A stretch of DNA of 64,000 nucleotides from Fibrisoma montanum (GCF_003583365.1 NZ_QXED01000002.1:248001-312000), one strand, 5' to 3'; positions 1 through 8,491 are shown, numbered from the stretch's first letter. Program-made: numbers and translations. Notes: a model not told the origin generated them from the sequence alone.

Positions 1-2
1 CG

Positions 3-56
3 CCCGGAATGGACATAAACGATATTATTGATGGTGTAAACGACGTGGACTTATAA
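3..56 (+). CDS. C-terminal end of a probable antitoxin (partial)
   Basis: An open frame enters from the left edge and stops at 54-56, one base before a TTG and four bases before the ATG of the PIN-domain toxin gene. Only 17 residues are visible, acidic at the end (DIIDGVNDVDL). The identification as an antitoxin is inferred only from its tight spacing to the toxin; no DNA-binding domain is visible here. Confidence 0.4.
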   Translation, partial: PGMDINDIIDGVNDVDL

Positions 57-60
57 CTTG

Positions 61-468
61 ATGCAATATTTCGATACCGACGTTCTAATACACTATCTGG
101 TCAATCAGGAACCGCTCAAGCATCAGCAAGCTCGACAATTATATCAACAGGCTGCCACTAATCAGACATTCTTCATTTCGTTACTCTCATTGCAGGAGTT
201 GACGTACGCACTGGCGAAACTACAGGTTACCAATATCGACGTTGAAGCATCAGCGATGAATTGGCATTCTACAAGTCTAATCAACTATACGGCCGAAAAC
301 TTTGCACGAGCGATTGAACTGTCGCGGCAGATTGGCTTTAAGCATATCAATGATTGTTTGCATATTGCCTTTGCTGAAGCTAATAATTGCTCAGAGTTAT
401 TAACTTATAACCGTAAAGAGTTTAGCCGCATACAGCCGCTAACCAGTCTGACAATTACCATTCTGTAG
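61..468 (+). CDS. PIN-domain toxin, VapC-like
   Basis: A 135-residue protein with the layout of a PIN-domain ribonuclease. The N-terminus has the DTDVL signature (acidic Asp5 and Asp7), Glu46 lies in the LQELTYA helix, and the C-terminal motif NDCLHIAFAEA gives Asp98. The position after it reads TYNRKEF, so the fourth acidic site is replaced or shifted, as in many VapC proteins. In the known family these residues bind Mg2+ and cut RNA, with the upstream antitoxin blocking the site. The start at ATG 61 was chosen; TTG 58 would add one residue. It follows the end of another frame by only a few bases, which fits a toxin-antitoxin operon. The RNA target cannot be told from sequence. Confidence 0.8.
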   Translation: MQYFDTDVLIHYLVNQEPLKHQQARQLYQQAATNQTFFISLLSLQELTYALAKLQVTNIDVEASAMNWHSTSLINYTAENFARAIELSRQIGFKHINDCLHIAFAEANNCSELLTYNRKEFSRIQPLTSLTITIL

Positions 469-470
469 CT

Positions 471-900
471 TTACACCAACGCCCGCAACTCCTCCACGAT
501 TCCTTTCACTGCATCGACCGTAGCCGCTACGTCCGCTTTGGTATTAAACCGGCCCAGACTGAACCGAAGGCATGAAAATGCTTCCTGCTCAGTCAGGCCC
601 AGCGCCAGCAATACGTGGGAGGGGTCGATCGAAGCCGCTGTACAAGCCGACCCATTGGAGACGGCCATACCATCCAGGCCCATAATGAGCGCGTCGGAGT
701 CGCAGTTTTCAAAATAGATGTTTGTGGTGTTATAAAGCCGATGTTCCCGCGGTCTGTCGCTACGGTTGCCGTTTACCCTTACCCTGGTGCCGGGAATCGT
801 CAGCAAGGTAGTTTCCAGTTCGTCCCGTAGAGACGCAACATATTGTCGCTCCGGTGCCGGTACAGCAGATTTGCCAAGTCCCACAATACTCGGTCCTGGC
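471..900 (-). pseudogene. Remnant of a cysteine desulfurase (IscS/NifS family), C-terminal part only
   Basis: The minus-strand frame encodes about 140 residues that match the last third of a class V aminotransferase cysteine desulfurase. The active-site loop SNGSACTAASIDPSH is present, with the sulfur-carrying Cys about 81 residues after a GTG at 884. Homology can be followed back to SIVGLGK at about 890, which in full proteins follows the PLP-binding half. The PLP lysine and the first roughly 240 residues of a usual 380 are absent, and a stop at 939-941 closes the frame. No credible start is present. It is therefore read as a 5'-deleted remnant that cannot bind PLP. It lies convergent to the PIN toxin, two bases from its stop. 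Confidence 0.8.
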
Positions 901-1051
901 GTCGGGACGACAAAAAATGCTCCTTTTATATTCCAGAGCTATTTATACCTCACGTTAAATTATGAAAGATAAGCAGCAGGCTGGCGTATACGTCGCAAAA
1001 TTCTTACTTTTCATGCGACCACTGTCCGGTCAACTGACTAATCACAACCTT

Positions 1052-1336
1052 ATGAAAAACATCACCATCACTTTGGATCTTAAATCCATCTGCATCGGGG
1101 CGCTGGGTGTATTCGCCATCATGTCATTGTCTAACTTTAACAACGCCGACGACCGCCGGAACGATGCCGCCGATGAAGTACGTCGCTACCAGGCCGTTTC
1201 TGGTCCGCAAGGGTTGATCATACTTGACACAAAGACAGGAAAGTATGTACACTCCCCGAGTTACGTCGGACGGACGCGCTGGATCAGGGGCGATTTTAAC
1301 GCCAAGCTCAGCGATACGTCAACGAAGGAAGACTAA
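1052..1336 (+). CDS. Small membrane-anchored or secreted protein, unknown function
   Basis: A 94-residue protein, started at ATG 1052 because the residues before it in the longer frame (from 962) look non-coding. Residues 10-27 form a hydrophobic segment that could be a signal anchor or signal peptide (SICIGALGVFAIMSLSNF), followed by a charged stretch rich in Asp and Arg and then a more structured C-terminal part with LIILDTKTGKYV. No family is recognised. The visible layout suggests that the C-terminal part is outside the cytoplasm. It stands alone between the desulfurase remnant and a convergent gene. Confidence 0.55.
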   Translation: MKNITITLDLKSICIGALGVFAIMSLSNFNNADDRRNDAADEVRRYQAVSGPQGLIILDTKTGKYVHSPSYVGRTRWIRGDFNAKLSDTSTKED

Positions 1337-1350
1337 AAAAGGATAGAGTC

Positions 1351-2601
1351 TTACGTCTTCCGCTTCTTCTTGCGGGCCGACGGAAATAATACGTTGTTCA
1401 GGATGAGCCGGTAACCGGGTGAGTGGGGGTGGAGGTTCAGGTCGGTGGGGCTGCGGTGAAAGCCCCGGATGCCTTCGGGGTCATGCCCGCCGTAGAACGT
1501 CCACTGCCCATTGCCGATTTCGCCGTAGATGTAGCGGTGCGACGACTGGCTTTCGCCCATCACCAGTACGTTGGGTTTTACGGTGCTTTTGCGGAACGCC
1601 GTGGTCTGTCCGTGAAACTCCCGGATAATCTGCTCGTGGTTCTGCACCAGCATGGCCGGAATCATGTCAAACTTGGCCGAAAAATCGAACAGCTGGAAGT
1701 GTCCCAGCGACTGATCGTAGTACGACCGGCCGGCCGAGATGTTGATGTCGGAGAAGGACATGCCGCGATAGCCGTTTTCCAGTTCGAGGTTGAAATTATG
1801 GAAGGCCATCGTTTTGCTGAAATCCAGCTTCGACTGCGCATTGGGGTCCACCCCGTCGCCGTCGAAGCGGCTGTCTACGATATCCACGCCCTCGGCCGCC
1901 AGCGCTACGTCGAAACTTTCGGCCCCCGAACACATGGCGAAGAGGTAGCTGCCACTGGCGCAGAACGCTTTGATCGTTTTGGCAACGGCCAGCTTCATCT
2001 GCGACACTTTCGCGTAGCCGTATTTCTTGGCGATGTTTTCCTGCGCCTTGATATCCTCGGCCGACATCATGCCCGTGAACCGGCCAAACTGCCCCGTAAA
2101 ATCTTCGTGGTGCAGGTGAAGCCAGTCGTACTTCGCCAGTTCGCCCTTCAGAATCTCTTCGTCGTAAACCACCTCGAAGGGAATTTCGGCGTATTTCAGG
2201 ACCAGCAGGACGGCATCGGTGTTTTCAAACTCGGCCGGCCCAACCTTAATCGGCGAATACACCACAATTTTGGCCGCTTTGACCAGCTTGACCGCACTCA
2301 TGTTCAGGTTCGGCGTGGCAATTTCCTGCTGGATGGCATTGGCGCGGGCGTCGGAGATCACCTCCAGGGAAACGCCCCGGATGCGGCACTCGTTTTCGAC
2401 TTTCGCCGAGTATTTCATCATGAAACTACCGCCCCGGTAGTTCAGCAGCCAGTCTACCTCACCTTCATCCTTCAGCACGGAGTAGGCGATGCCGTAGGCT
2501 TTCAGGTGATTGGACTGTTGATCGTCCATCGGAATCAGGATGGAGTTGGCGTTGGCGCGCAGAAACAGGCAAACCAGCAGGAACGTAAGCAATAGTCTCA
2601 T
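1351..2601 (-). CDS. Secreted protein of a Bacteroidota family sometimes labelled asparagine synthetase B
   Basis: A 416-residue protein with a signal peptide (residues 1-19, cut after RANA). From memory, homologues across Bacteroidota are often labelled 'asparagine synthetase B', but no glutaminase Cys at position 2 and no ATP-pyrophosphatase loop are visible, so that name is probably wrong. What can be seen is a stretch resembling a glutamine-amidotransferase-like fold: a FAMCSGAESFD motif around Cys224 that looks like a nucleophile elbow, a LHLHHEDF motif at about 161-168, and a GHDPEGIRGF motif near the C-terminus. The C-terminus is basic (RKKKRKT). It probably acts in the periplasm. Function is unknown; any enzymatic role is inference. 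Confidence 0.7.
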   Translation of the reverse strand: MRLLLTFLLVCLFLRANANSILIPMDDQQSNHLKAYGIAYSVLKDEGEVDWLLNYRGGSFMMKYSAKVENECRIRGVSLEVISDARANAIQQEIATPNLNMSAVKLVKAAKIVVYSPIKVGPAEFENTDAVLLVLKYAEIPFEVVYDEEILKGELAKYDWLHLHHEDFTGQFGRFTGMMSAEDIKAQENIAKKYGYAKVSQMKLAVAKTIKAFCASGSYLFAMCSGAESFDVALAAEGVDIVDSRFDGDGVDPNAQSKLDFSKTMAFHNFNLELENGYRGMSFSDINISAGRSYYDQSLGHFQLFDFSAKFDMIPAMLVQNHEQIIREFHGQTTAFRKSTVKPNVLVMGESQSSHRYIYGEIGNGQWTFYGGHDPEGIRGFHRSPTDLNLHPHSPGYRLILNNVLFPSARKKKRKT

Positions 2602-2627
2602 AGCATAGGGGTCATTGAGTAGTTGAC

Positions 2628-3092
2628 TTACGAATGATCGTGGATCATCCGCCAGCCTTGTTTCGTACGTGTCCAGACGGTCGTGAACCAGCCGGTGCGG
2701 TCGGGGCGCCCCCCGCCGGTCAGCACAAACTGGCCCGTCACCAGGGCGGCTTCCTTACCCAGCATCCGCACCTCAACGTGTTCGTAGCGCAGTTGCTGAA
2801 GCGGCCGGCCTGTTTTCCAGAAACCATTCCGCATGGTCAGTTCAATGCGCTCGACGCCCCCGCGCGGTCCATCTGGCCCCATCTCGGTAGCCGTGGGTAC
2901 GTAAGCGCTGAGGTACTGCGACAGATCGCCTTTATTCCAGCCCGATGACGTTGAATCAAGAGTCGCCCGGATTTCGGTTTCGGCCGGAACAGGCTTGATT
3001 CGGCCCGAATGGCCCCCGCGTGGTAGGGGTGCGGCATGAGCGGCAAGGGTAGTGAAAACAACGGCAACCGGCAGGAATAGACGTAAACGCAT
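2628..3092 (-). CDS. Secreted NTF2-like / SnoaL-like protein (DUF4440 type)
   Basis: A 154-residue protein with a signal peptide (residues 1-20, ending AAHA). The remainder has the look of an NTF2-like cone fold: an N-terminal helix with IRATLDSTSSGWNKGDLSQYLSAY, then a strand-rich part ending TVWTRTKQGWRMIHDHS, the typical last strand of DUF4440 and SnoaL-like proteins. Family members are small ligand-binding or unassigned proteins. It lies 26 bases upstream of the preceding secreted protein gene on the same strand, so the two are probably co-transcribed. No catalytic residues can be named. Confidence 0.75.
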   Translation of the reverse strand: MRLRLFLPVAVVFTTLAAHAAPLPRGGHSGRIKPVPAETEIRATLDSTSSGWNKGDLSQYLSAYVPTATEMGPDGPRGGVERIELTMRNGFWKTGRPLQQLRYEHVEVRMLGKEAALVTGQFVLTGGGRPDRTGWFTTVWTRTKQGWRMIHDHS

Positions 3093-3245
3093 GGGTACTG
3101 ACAGTGAAGCGGTTAATGGTAGGTCAAATTAAGAAATTAATCCAAAACATACCACGAAAGTTTTGCCTGTTCGCCACTTTACGAGCGAAAGGGGCAAAGG
3201 CGCGGCAAAGTCCACGTTGGTGAGGTTGCCCGCAAGTCGTTTTGT

Positions 3246-4157
3246 TTACCGGTACCCCGCCAGAATGGCCAGTTCCTGCCACGAAATCAGCCCGATGGCC
3301 AGCACGGCCAGGCCCAGCCCAATCTTGTTGGCGGTGGTCAGGTTCTCCTGAAAGAACAGGGCTGCCGTCAGGGCCGCGACCAGAATCACGCCGATGTTGT
3401 AGAGGGGATAGACGAACGCGCCGTTGCCGCCAAATTGCGACAGGGCCAGCAGCAGCGTATAAAAACTCAGGAAATTGGGCACCCCGAGCGTAAAGGCCGC
3501 AATGAAGCTGCGCGCCTGAATGGTTTCCCTGCCCTGAAGGAGTCGGATGGCCAGCATCAGCAGCCCGGCCACGATCGCGCCCAGGACCATCGTCAGCGTA
3601 ACGACCACGGTTTTATCGGCCGAGGGAATGTAGCGCAGGTTGATGTAGTTGATCAGCGAATTGGTACTGCCGTAGAGCAGGAACACGGATACCGGCAGCA
3701 GCACGTTAGCGCCCAGGCGCTGGCGGCTGGTGGTTTTTTCTTTCTTGAACGTACTGAGCGCAACCGCCACTACGGCCAGAATCAGGCCCGCGTAGTTGAG
3801 GGCGTCGAAGGCTTTACCCCCGGTCTGAAACACAAACAGACTGAAACTGACCGGAATCACCAGCGACAGATTATTGGCCAGCGAGGTGGTTGTGATGCCC
3901 GTCCGCTGCGTCGATGCCCCCGACAGCAGAAACGTAACGATAAACCCGACGCCCAGGCCCAGCGACAGCCACGTCCAGGTCTGCCCGAAATCGATCGAGA
4001 ACGACTGGCCGCTGGGCATCAGCAGAAAGCCGGTCAGGAAGCAGACCGGGTAGTTGAACACAATGGCCTGGAACGTATTGACGTTGTAGCGGGGAAACAG
4101 CCGGAAATTCAGCAGCAACAGAACCGAGAGCAGGATACTGAGAGCGAGGAAGAGCAT
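3246..4157 (-). CDS. EamA/DMT-superfamily transporter, 10 membrane segments
   Basis: A 303-residue integral membrane protein. The hydrophobic profile shows about ten segments arranged as two halves, with the second starting near residue 150 (LLPVSVFLLYGSTNSLINYINL). A Gly/Pro-rich segment near 230-265 (GNGAFVYPLYNIGVILVAALTAALFFQE) matches the conserved end of EamA domains. In the known superfamily such proteins export metabolites or drugs across the inner membrane; the substrate cannot be told here. It sits alone and is divergent from the PEGA lipoprotein gene at 4322. Confidence 0.8.
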   Translation of the reverse strand: MLFLALSILLSVLLLLNFRLFPRYNVNTFQAIVFNYPVCFLTGFLLMPSGQSFSIDFGQTWTWLSLGLGVGFIVTFLLSGASTQRTGITTTSLANNLSLVIPVSFSLFVFQTGGKAFDALNYAGLILAVVAVALSTFKKEKTTSRQRLGANVLLPVSVFLLYGSTNSLINYINLRYIPSADKTVVVTLTMVLGAIVAGLLMLAIRLLQGRETIQARSFIAAFTLGVPNFLSFYTLLLALSQFGGNGAFVYPLYNIGVILVAALTAALFFQENLTTANKIGLGLAVLAIGLISWQELAILAGYR

Positions 4158-4321
4158 AGAGCCAGACTACAGCGGGTTTGATCGGCGAATTTGCACGATG
4201 TTTCTCAAATCAGCAGCCATGTTAAGAAATAATGAGTTTCGGTGTCTACTGATTGGTAAATTGGATATAGTTACAGATATTGGTAGCATCTTCTTAAACA
4301 CTTTAACGTATTTACTCCTTC

Positions 4322-4711
4322 ATGAAACGCTTTTCTATTGGATTGGCTGTATCCGTACTGTCGATAAGCCTGACCAGCTGTGCTACCATCTTTTCGGGAA
4401 ACCGCCAGTCCGTCCGCGTGGAGTCGGTGCCTGCGGAGGCCCGAATCGAAGTAAACGGCATCGATTACGGTACGACACCGGCTACGATCAGCCTAAAAAA
4501 GAGCCTCGACACACCCAGCATTCTGCTCCGGAAAGACGGTTACGAAACCAAGGCCTTCAGTCCCGAAAGTACGTTTAACATGGTCAGTATCCTTAATATC
4601 TTCTTTCCGGCGGGCTTCATTGTAGATGCCGTTACGGGGGCCATCAAAAAGTACGATCCCATCAATTACAACATTACGTTGGATCCGGCGCGGTCGGCAA
4701 GCAATCGATAA
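4322..4711 (+). CDS. PEGA-domain lipoprotein
   Basis: A 129-residue lipoprotein: the signal peptide ends in the lipobox LTSC with Cys20. Residues 32-75 form a PEGA domain (VRVESVPAEARIEVNGIDYG, then TTPATISL), a small beta-sandwich found in surface proteins. A hydrophobic stretch at about 88-106 (NMVSILNIFFPAGFIVDAVTGAI) may lie against the membrane. A strong terminator follows at 4748. Probable role is in the envelope; no partner is indicated. Confidence 0.8.
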   Translation: MKRFSIGLAVSVLSISLTSCATIFSGNRQSVRVESVPAEARIEVNGIDYGTTPATISLKKSLDTPSILLRKDGYETKAFSPESTFNMVSILNIFFPAGFIVDAVTGAIKKYDPINYNITLDPARSASNR

Positions 4712-4747
4712 GCCGATCTGCCGGATTTCGTTCGAATGCTTATCTTG

Positions 4748-4776
4748 GCCGGGGCGCGTGAGTGCCCCGGCTTTTT
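4748..4776 (+). terminator. Rho-independent terminator after the PEGA lipoprotein gene
   Basis: Perfect 8-bp stem GCCGGGGC / GCCCCGGC (4748-4755 and 4764-4771) with an 8-base loop, followed by TTTTT. It lies 37 bases after the stop codon at 4711 and before the ATG at 4805. Confidence 0.85.
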
Positions 4777-4804
4777 AGCTGATTGTCAGACCTGGTTTAT
4801 TGGT

Positions 4805-5476
4805 ATGCAACGATTCAGGGGGCTGTTGCTTTGTGGAATGCTGCTGTATGGGGGAGGGGCCCTGGGGCAGAAAAACTACTCGTTGTCCATCACGGTCGCG
4901 CCGACCTATGCGTATACCGTTTACAAACCGCAGTTTCTGTTCCCCGACAGCGACGGGCAGGTGGTGGAGCCCATCCTGCTGACGGGGCGAAGCCATTCGG
5001 CCGGGTACCTGATCGGGCCAGCCGTCGAATACACCTACGCGCCGGGCTGGTCGGTGGCGTCGGGCGTCTGGTTCAACACGCTGACGTACCGGCAGGCCCG
5101 GCGGTCGGCCGACGGGCAGGTGCTGACGGCCATCCGCAACCGATCCCTGCGCGTCCCCGTCCTGCTGAACTACCGGCAATCGGCTGGGCGGTTAGCGCCG
5201 TACTGGTCGGGTGGACTGTTGCTGGAGTATCTGCTGCCGGCCCGCGTGCTGGTGCGTCGCGATGAGCAGCCCCGGCAACGCCTGGATCTGACCTACAACG
5301 GGGGGTTGGCTTTCCGGGTGAGCGTCGCGGGTGGGTGGTCGTACCGGCTGACCAACCGGATCAGACTGCTGGGGCAACTGATGGTGAACTACAATCTGGG
5401 CAAATTCGGGCAGGCCGCCACCCACAATCCGTCGCTTGAACTGAACGGGCTGATGCAGACCGCATGGACCTTCTGA
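4805..5476 (+). CDS. Outer-membrane beta-barrel protein
   Basis: A 223-residue protein. The start at ATG 4805 gives a signal peptide (MQRFRGLLLCGMLLYGGGALG-Q); an earlier start would translate through the terminator at 4748. The mature part alternates polar and hydrophobic residues in strands ending in aromatic residues, as in small barrels of the porin or OmpW size (SAGYLIGPAVEYTYAPGWSVA, LTYNGGLAFRVSVAGGWSYRL), and the last residue is Phe (TAWTF), typical for BamA-inserted barrels. Transported substrate is unknown. It stands as a single gene. Confidence 0.75.
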   Translation: MQRFRGLLLCGMLLYGGGALGQKNYSLSITVAPTYAYTVYKPQFLFPDSDGQVVEPILLTGRSHSAGYLIGPAVEYTYAPGWSVASGVWFNTLTYRQARRSADGQVLTAIRNRSLRVPVLLNYRQSAGRLAPYWSGGLLLEYLLPARVLVRRDEQPRQRLDLTYNGGLAFRVSVAGGWSYRLTNRIRLLGQLMVNYNLGKFGQAATHNPSLELNGLMQTAWTF

Positions 5477-5570
5477 CCGCTTCTGACTACGGGATAAATT
5501 TCCCGATTTCTTAACAAACCCTACACGGTTTGGCGGATTGATTAGGGTTGAACCATAAACCGAAATGCGC

Positions 5571-5832
5571 ATGAATACACTGATTGCGGTCGCGTTCGAC
5601 CAGAAAAACGAAGCGGCAGACGTCCTCAATCGGCTGGGTCAGCTCCAGCGTGATTACCTCCTCGATCTGGCTGCGTAATGCGGTAGAGGACAAGGTACTC
5701 GATGAGTTGAAAGACGTCCGTGGCCGAATCCTGCGTACGTCCCTGTCGAAGGAAGCGGAGGAGCGCCTGACCCGCGTGCTGAGCGGCCCTACGGCTACCG
5801 TCGATAATCCGGCCCCAACGATGGCGCAGTAA
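5571..5832 (+). pseudogene. DUF1269 membrane-protein gene with central deletion and frame change
   Basis: The first frame (5571-5678) encodes 35 residues, MNTLIAVAFDQK through LQRDYLLDLAA, the usual N-terminus of DUF1269 proteins, and then hits TAA at 5676. A second frame, shifted by one base, runs from about 5680 to 5832 and encodes VEDKVLDELKDV, GRILRTSLSKEAEERL, the usual C-terminal part of the same family. The glycine-rich membrane core, which from family knowledge spans roughly 80-90 residues, is missing between them. An alternative start at ATG 5565 adds two residues. The gene cannot make the normal product. Confidence 0.8.
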
Positions 5833-5952
5833 GCGTATTGATCAGTATAGCCCAGGTGTCAACCCATCGGTGGCGCCTGAGCTATGTTTGTTTCAGTGCA
5901 ACGATTCCGGTTTCCTGTGCATCTTTACGTCAGCACAGACCAATCGTCGCTC

Positions 5953-7638
5953 ATGAAGCGTTTCGCTAGTTGCCTCCTTCTTCTCCTGGTTGTAGTACAA
6001 CGGCCGGTTCAGGCCCAACTGACTCCCCGCCAGATCGATCCGGTTATTACCCGGATTATGGACAGTGCCAACGTACCGGGGCTGTCGATTGCCATCATTC
6101 GGAACGGAAAACTGGCCTACAGCAAGGGCTACGGACGTACCAAAGCTGACTCGACACAGCCTGTAACGTCGACGACCATCTTCGATGCAGCCTCGCTGAG
6201 CAAGCCGGTGTTTGCCTATGCGGTGCTGCAACTGGTCGAAGAGGGGCGGATTGAACTGGACAAGCCGCTTTACGAGTACATGCCGTATCCGGACGTAGCG
6301 GCCGACGAGCGCTACAAACGCATTACGGCCCGGATGGTGCTGAGCCACCGGTCCGGCTTCCCCAACTGGCGCCGAAACCGGCGGTCGAAGGAACTGACAA
6401 TCAGTTTTAATCCGGGCGAACGGTTTGGCTATTCGGGGGAGGGCTTTGTGTATTTACAAAAGGTGGTGGAGACGATTACGGGTAAACCGATCAACGAGCT
6501 GATAACGGAGCGTGTATTTAAGCCGTTGCAGATGACCAGCAGCAGCTACGTCTGGCAACCCGCGTTCGACGCCAACTTCGCGCAGCCCCATTCCAACTTC
6601 GGTCAGCCTGAAACCAAGAATAAGCCAAATCAGGCCAACGTGGCGTATTCGCTGCAAACCACCGCCGACGACTACGCGAAATTTATCCTGGCCGTCCTGA
6701 ACGGAAAAGGCCTGAAAACGACGACCATCGACCAGATGCTGAGCCCACAAAGCCGCCTGCCCAAGCAATATGGTGGGACCGATACGTTGTCGGCTGCGTT
6801 GCGCTGGGGCCTGGGGTTTGGTCTGGAGCAGACCCCAGCCGGCGACTATTTCTGGCACTGGGGCGACAATGGTACGTTCAAGTGCTACGTTACGGCCAGC
6901 CGGACGGACAAGAACGCGGTCGTGTATTTTGCCAACGGCTATAACGGCCTGGGCCTGATCAGCGCACTGGTCAACCGGTTTGTGGGGGGCGAACACCCGG
7001 CCGTGGCGTTCCTGGGCTACAATGCCTACGATGATAAGCACAGTCTGTTTGCGCGTTATGTACTGGACAAGGGCGTACCGGCGGCAATAAAGCCGTATCT
7101 CGACGCGAACGGTACATCGACACTGGCGGAGGATAAGCTGAACTGGGTCGGGGATCAATTGGTCAGCCTAGGACGCATGACCGACGCCCGGGAGGTGTTC
7201 CGGTACAATCTGGCGGCCTATCCAAAATCGGCCAATGCCCTGGCTAGTTACGCCTACGCAAGTCTCTATGCCGGCAACCCGTCGGAAGCCGTTACGTATT
7301 TCCGCAAGGCGCTGGAGCAGAAGCCTGATAACGACCGTCTGAAGAAACTCGTTGCCCAGCTGACTGCCGCCCCGGCCGGGCAGGGAGGAACCAGGCTGGT
7401 GCTGAAGGGCTACCCGGCTGCGAAGCTGGTGACGGTGGCCGGCAGCTTCAACGACTGGGACGATCTGCATACCTTCCTGATCAGGAAAGGCGACGTCTGG
7501 GAATGTTACCTGGATGTTAAACCCGGCTCGTATACCTATAAATTCGTGGTCGACGGCAAATGGATCACCGATCCGGCTAACTCCACAACGCAGCAGGATG
7601 AGTCGGGCAATGTGAATTCGCTGCTGACCATAAAGTAG
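5953..7638 (+). CDS. Serine hydrolase (beta-lactamase family) fused to TPR and CBM48-like domain
   Basis: A 561-residue secreted protein; the start at ATG 5953 gives a signal peptide ending VQAQ. Residues about 25-380 form a class C beta-lactamase/penicillin-binding fold with the SLSK nucleophile motif (Ser81, Lys84), a YSG motif near 165 and HWGDNG as the third motif. Residues about 410-470 look like one or two TPR units (SLGRMTDAREVFRYNL, YAGNPSEAVTYFRKALEQKP). The C-terminal 75 residues (KLVTVAGSFNDWDD, PGSYTYKFVVDGKW) match a CBM48/AMPK-type glycogen-binding module. The beta-lactamase family includes esterases and D-amino peptidases; the substrate here is unknown. The glycan-binding end suggests attachment to an alpha-glucan, which is inference. 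Confidence 0.85.
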   Translation: MKRFASCLLLLLVVVQRPVQAQLTPRQIDPVITRIMDSANVPGLSIAIIRNGKLAYSKGYGRTKADSTQPVTSTTIFDAASLSKPVFAYAVLQLVEEGRIELDKPLYEYMPYPDVAADERYKRITARMVLSHRSGFPNWRRNRRSKELTISFNPGERFGYSGEGFVYLQKVVETITGKPINELITERVFKPLQMTSSSYVWQPAFDANFAQPHSNFGQPETKNKPNQANVAYSLQTTADDYAKFILAVLNGKGLKTTTIDQMLSPQSRLPKQYGGTDTLSAALRWGLGFGLEQTPAGDYFWHWGDNGTFKCYVTASRTDKNAVVYFANGYNGLGLISALVNRFVGGEHPAVAFLGYNAYDDKHSLFARYVLDKGVPAAIKPYLDANGTSTLAEDKLNWVGDQLVSLGRMTDAREVFRYNLAAYPKSANALASYAYASLYAGNPSEAVTYFRKALEQKPDNDRLKKLVAQLTAAPAGQGGTRLVLKGYPAAKLVTVAGSFNDWDDLHTFLIRKGDVWECYLDVKPGSYTYKFVVDGKWITDPANSTTQQDESGNVNSLLTIK

Positions 7639-7645
7639 TTCCTGA

Positions 7646-8386
7646 TCATTCCACTAGTCTCGACGCTTTGTCGGCCAGCCACCGCATCCGGTAGGCATTC
7701 ATGGCCGTTATGCCCAGTTGGTTAAGGAGCCGGTAGTTGACCACCAGCCCCACGGCCGCACCGATGCCGGGAATCAGCTGCGCCATTTTGGCCAGGTCAA
7801 TGTAATCGCGGTACTCCTGCTGGAACGTCAGCCAGTCGAACTGGTTAATGTCTTCGGGAAGCTGGCGGCTGTGCTCAGCCCAATCGGCCATGTATTGGTA
7901 CACCGTCTGCCGTCGTTCCTGGCTGGAAAAAGCCAGTTGAAAAATGTAGAGAATGAACAGCCGTTCGCGGTAGTCGCTGACGGAATGGCCGTAGAGAGCC
8001 GCAATTTCGAACAGCATCTTCATTTTCAGGCTGAGCAGTAACGGAAAATCCGCCAGTCCCCACCAGAGTCCGCCGGCACCGGTAGCCCCTCCTTCGGCCG
8101 CGCCAACTTTCTTGTAAAAATTAATCCGGTCCACTACGGCTGCTTCACGCTGGGGGAGCGTAAGGCCGTCGACGGGTGGTTTGGTCAGGTAGCCGGCCCC
8201 GAACAGTACGGCCCGTGTCATCTGCTTGATGGCGTTGGTAATCAGTTGATGGACCTTGTTCGGAATGAGTCGGTTCATCCGGCTTTGCAGGGCTTTTGAC
8301 AGCCGGTTTGCCGATGACGGAGGCTTCTGCATTTGCTGCTGCCAGTAGCTCAATTCGTTCTGAACAGACGTTTCGTACGGTGACAT
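7646..8386 (-). CDS. EcsC-family protein
   Basis: A 246-residue protein matching the EcsC family: an N-terminal amphipathic helical part, the FGAGYLTKPPV region, a glycine-rich central segment (GAAEGGATGAGGLWWGLADFPLLLSLKMKMLFEIA) and a second hydrophobic glycine-rich segment near the end (LIPGIGAAVGLVVNYRLLNQLG). The family is named after a protein of the Bacillus Ecs locus, and its biochemical role is unclear. There is no signal peptide; it is likely cytoplasmic and membrane-associated. It is convergent with the serine hydrolase, 7 bases between stops, and divergent from the L,D-transpeptidase-like gene at 8492. Confidence 0.8.
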   Translation of the reverse strand: MSPYETSVQNELSYWQQQMQKPPSSANRLSKALQSRMNRLIPNKVHQLITNAIKQMTRAVLFGAGYLTKPPVDGLTLPQREAAVVDRINFYKKVGAAEGGATGAGGLWWGLADFPLLLSLKMKMLFEIAALYGHSVSDYRERLFILYIFQLAFSSQERRQTVYQYMADWAEHSRQLPEDINQFDWLTFQQEYRDYIDLAKMAQLIPGIGAAVGLVVNYRLLNQLGITAMNAYRMRWLADKASRLVE

Positions 8387-8491
8387 GGCGAAATTTTAAT
8401 GCAAAATATTCGTATTAACAGAATTTTAATTCAATCTAAGGCGTTAGATTAGCAACTCCCAATAACAGCTAGAAACCCCAACCCCGAGCTT

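Noticed and set aside
471-884. Reading the desulfurase fragment as a short functional protein
   Set aside because: It lacks the PLP lysine and most of the fold, and the frame is closed upstream by a stop at 939-941.
1423-2595. Plus-strand open frame of 390 codons opposite the secreted 416-residue protein
   Set aside because: Shadow frame; no signal peptide, no domain and the minus-strand gene has a clear signal peptide.
3435-4181. Plus-strand frame rich in Gln and Arg opposite the EamA gene
   Set aside because: Arises from reading the membrane-protein gene backwards; the hydrophobic protein on the minus strand is clearly real.
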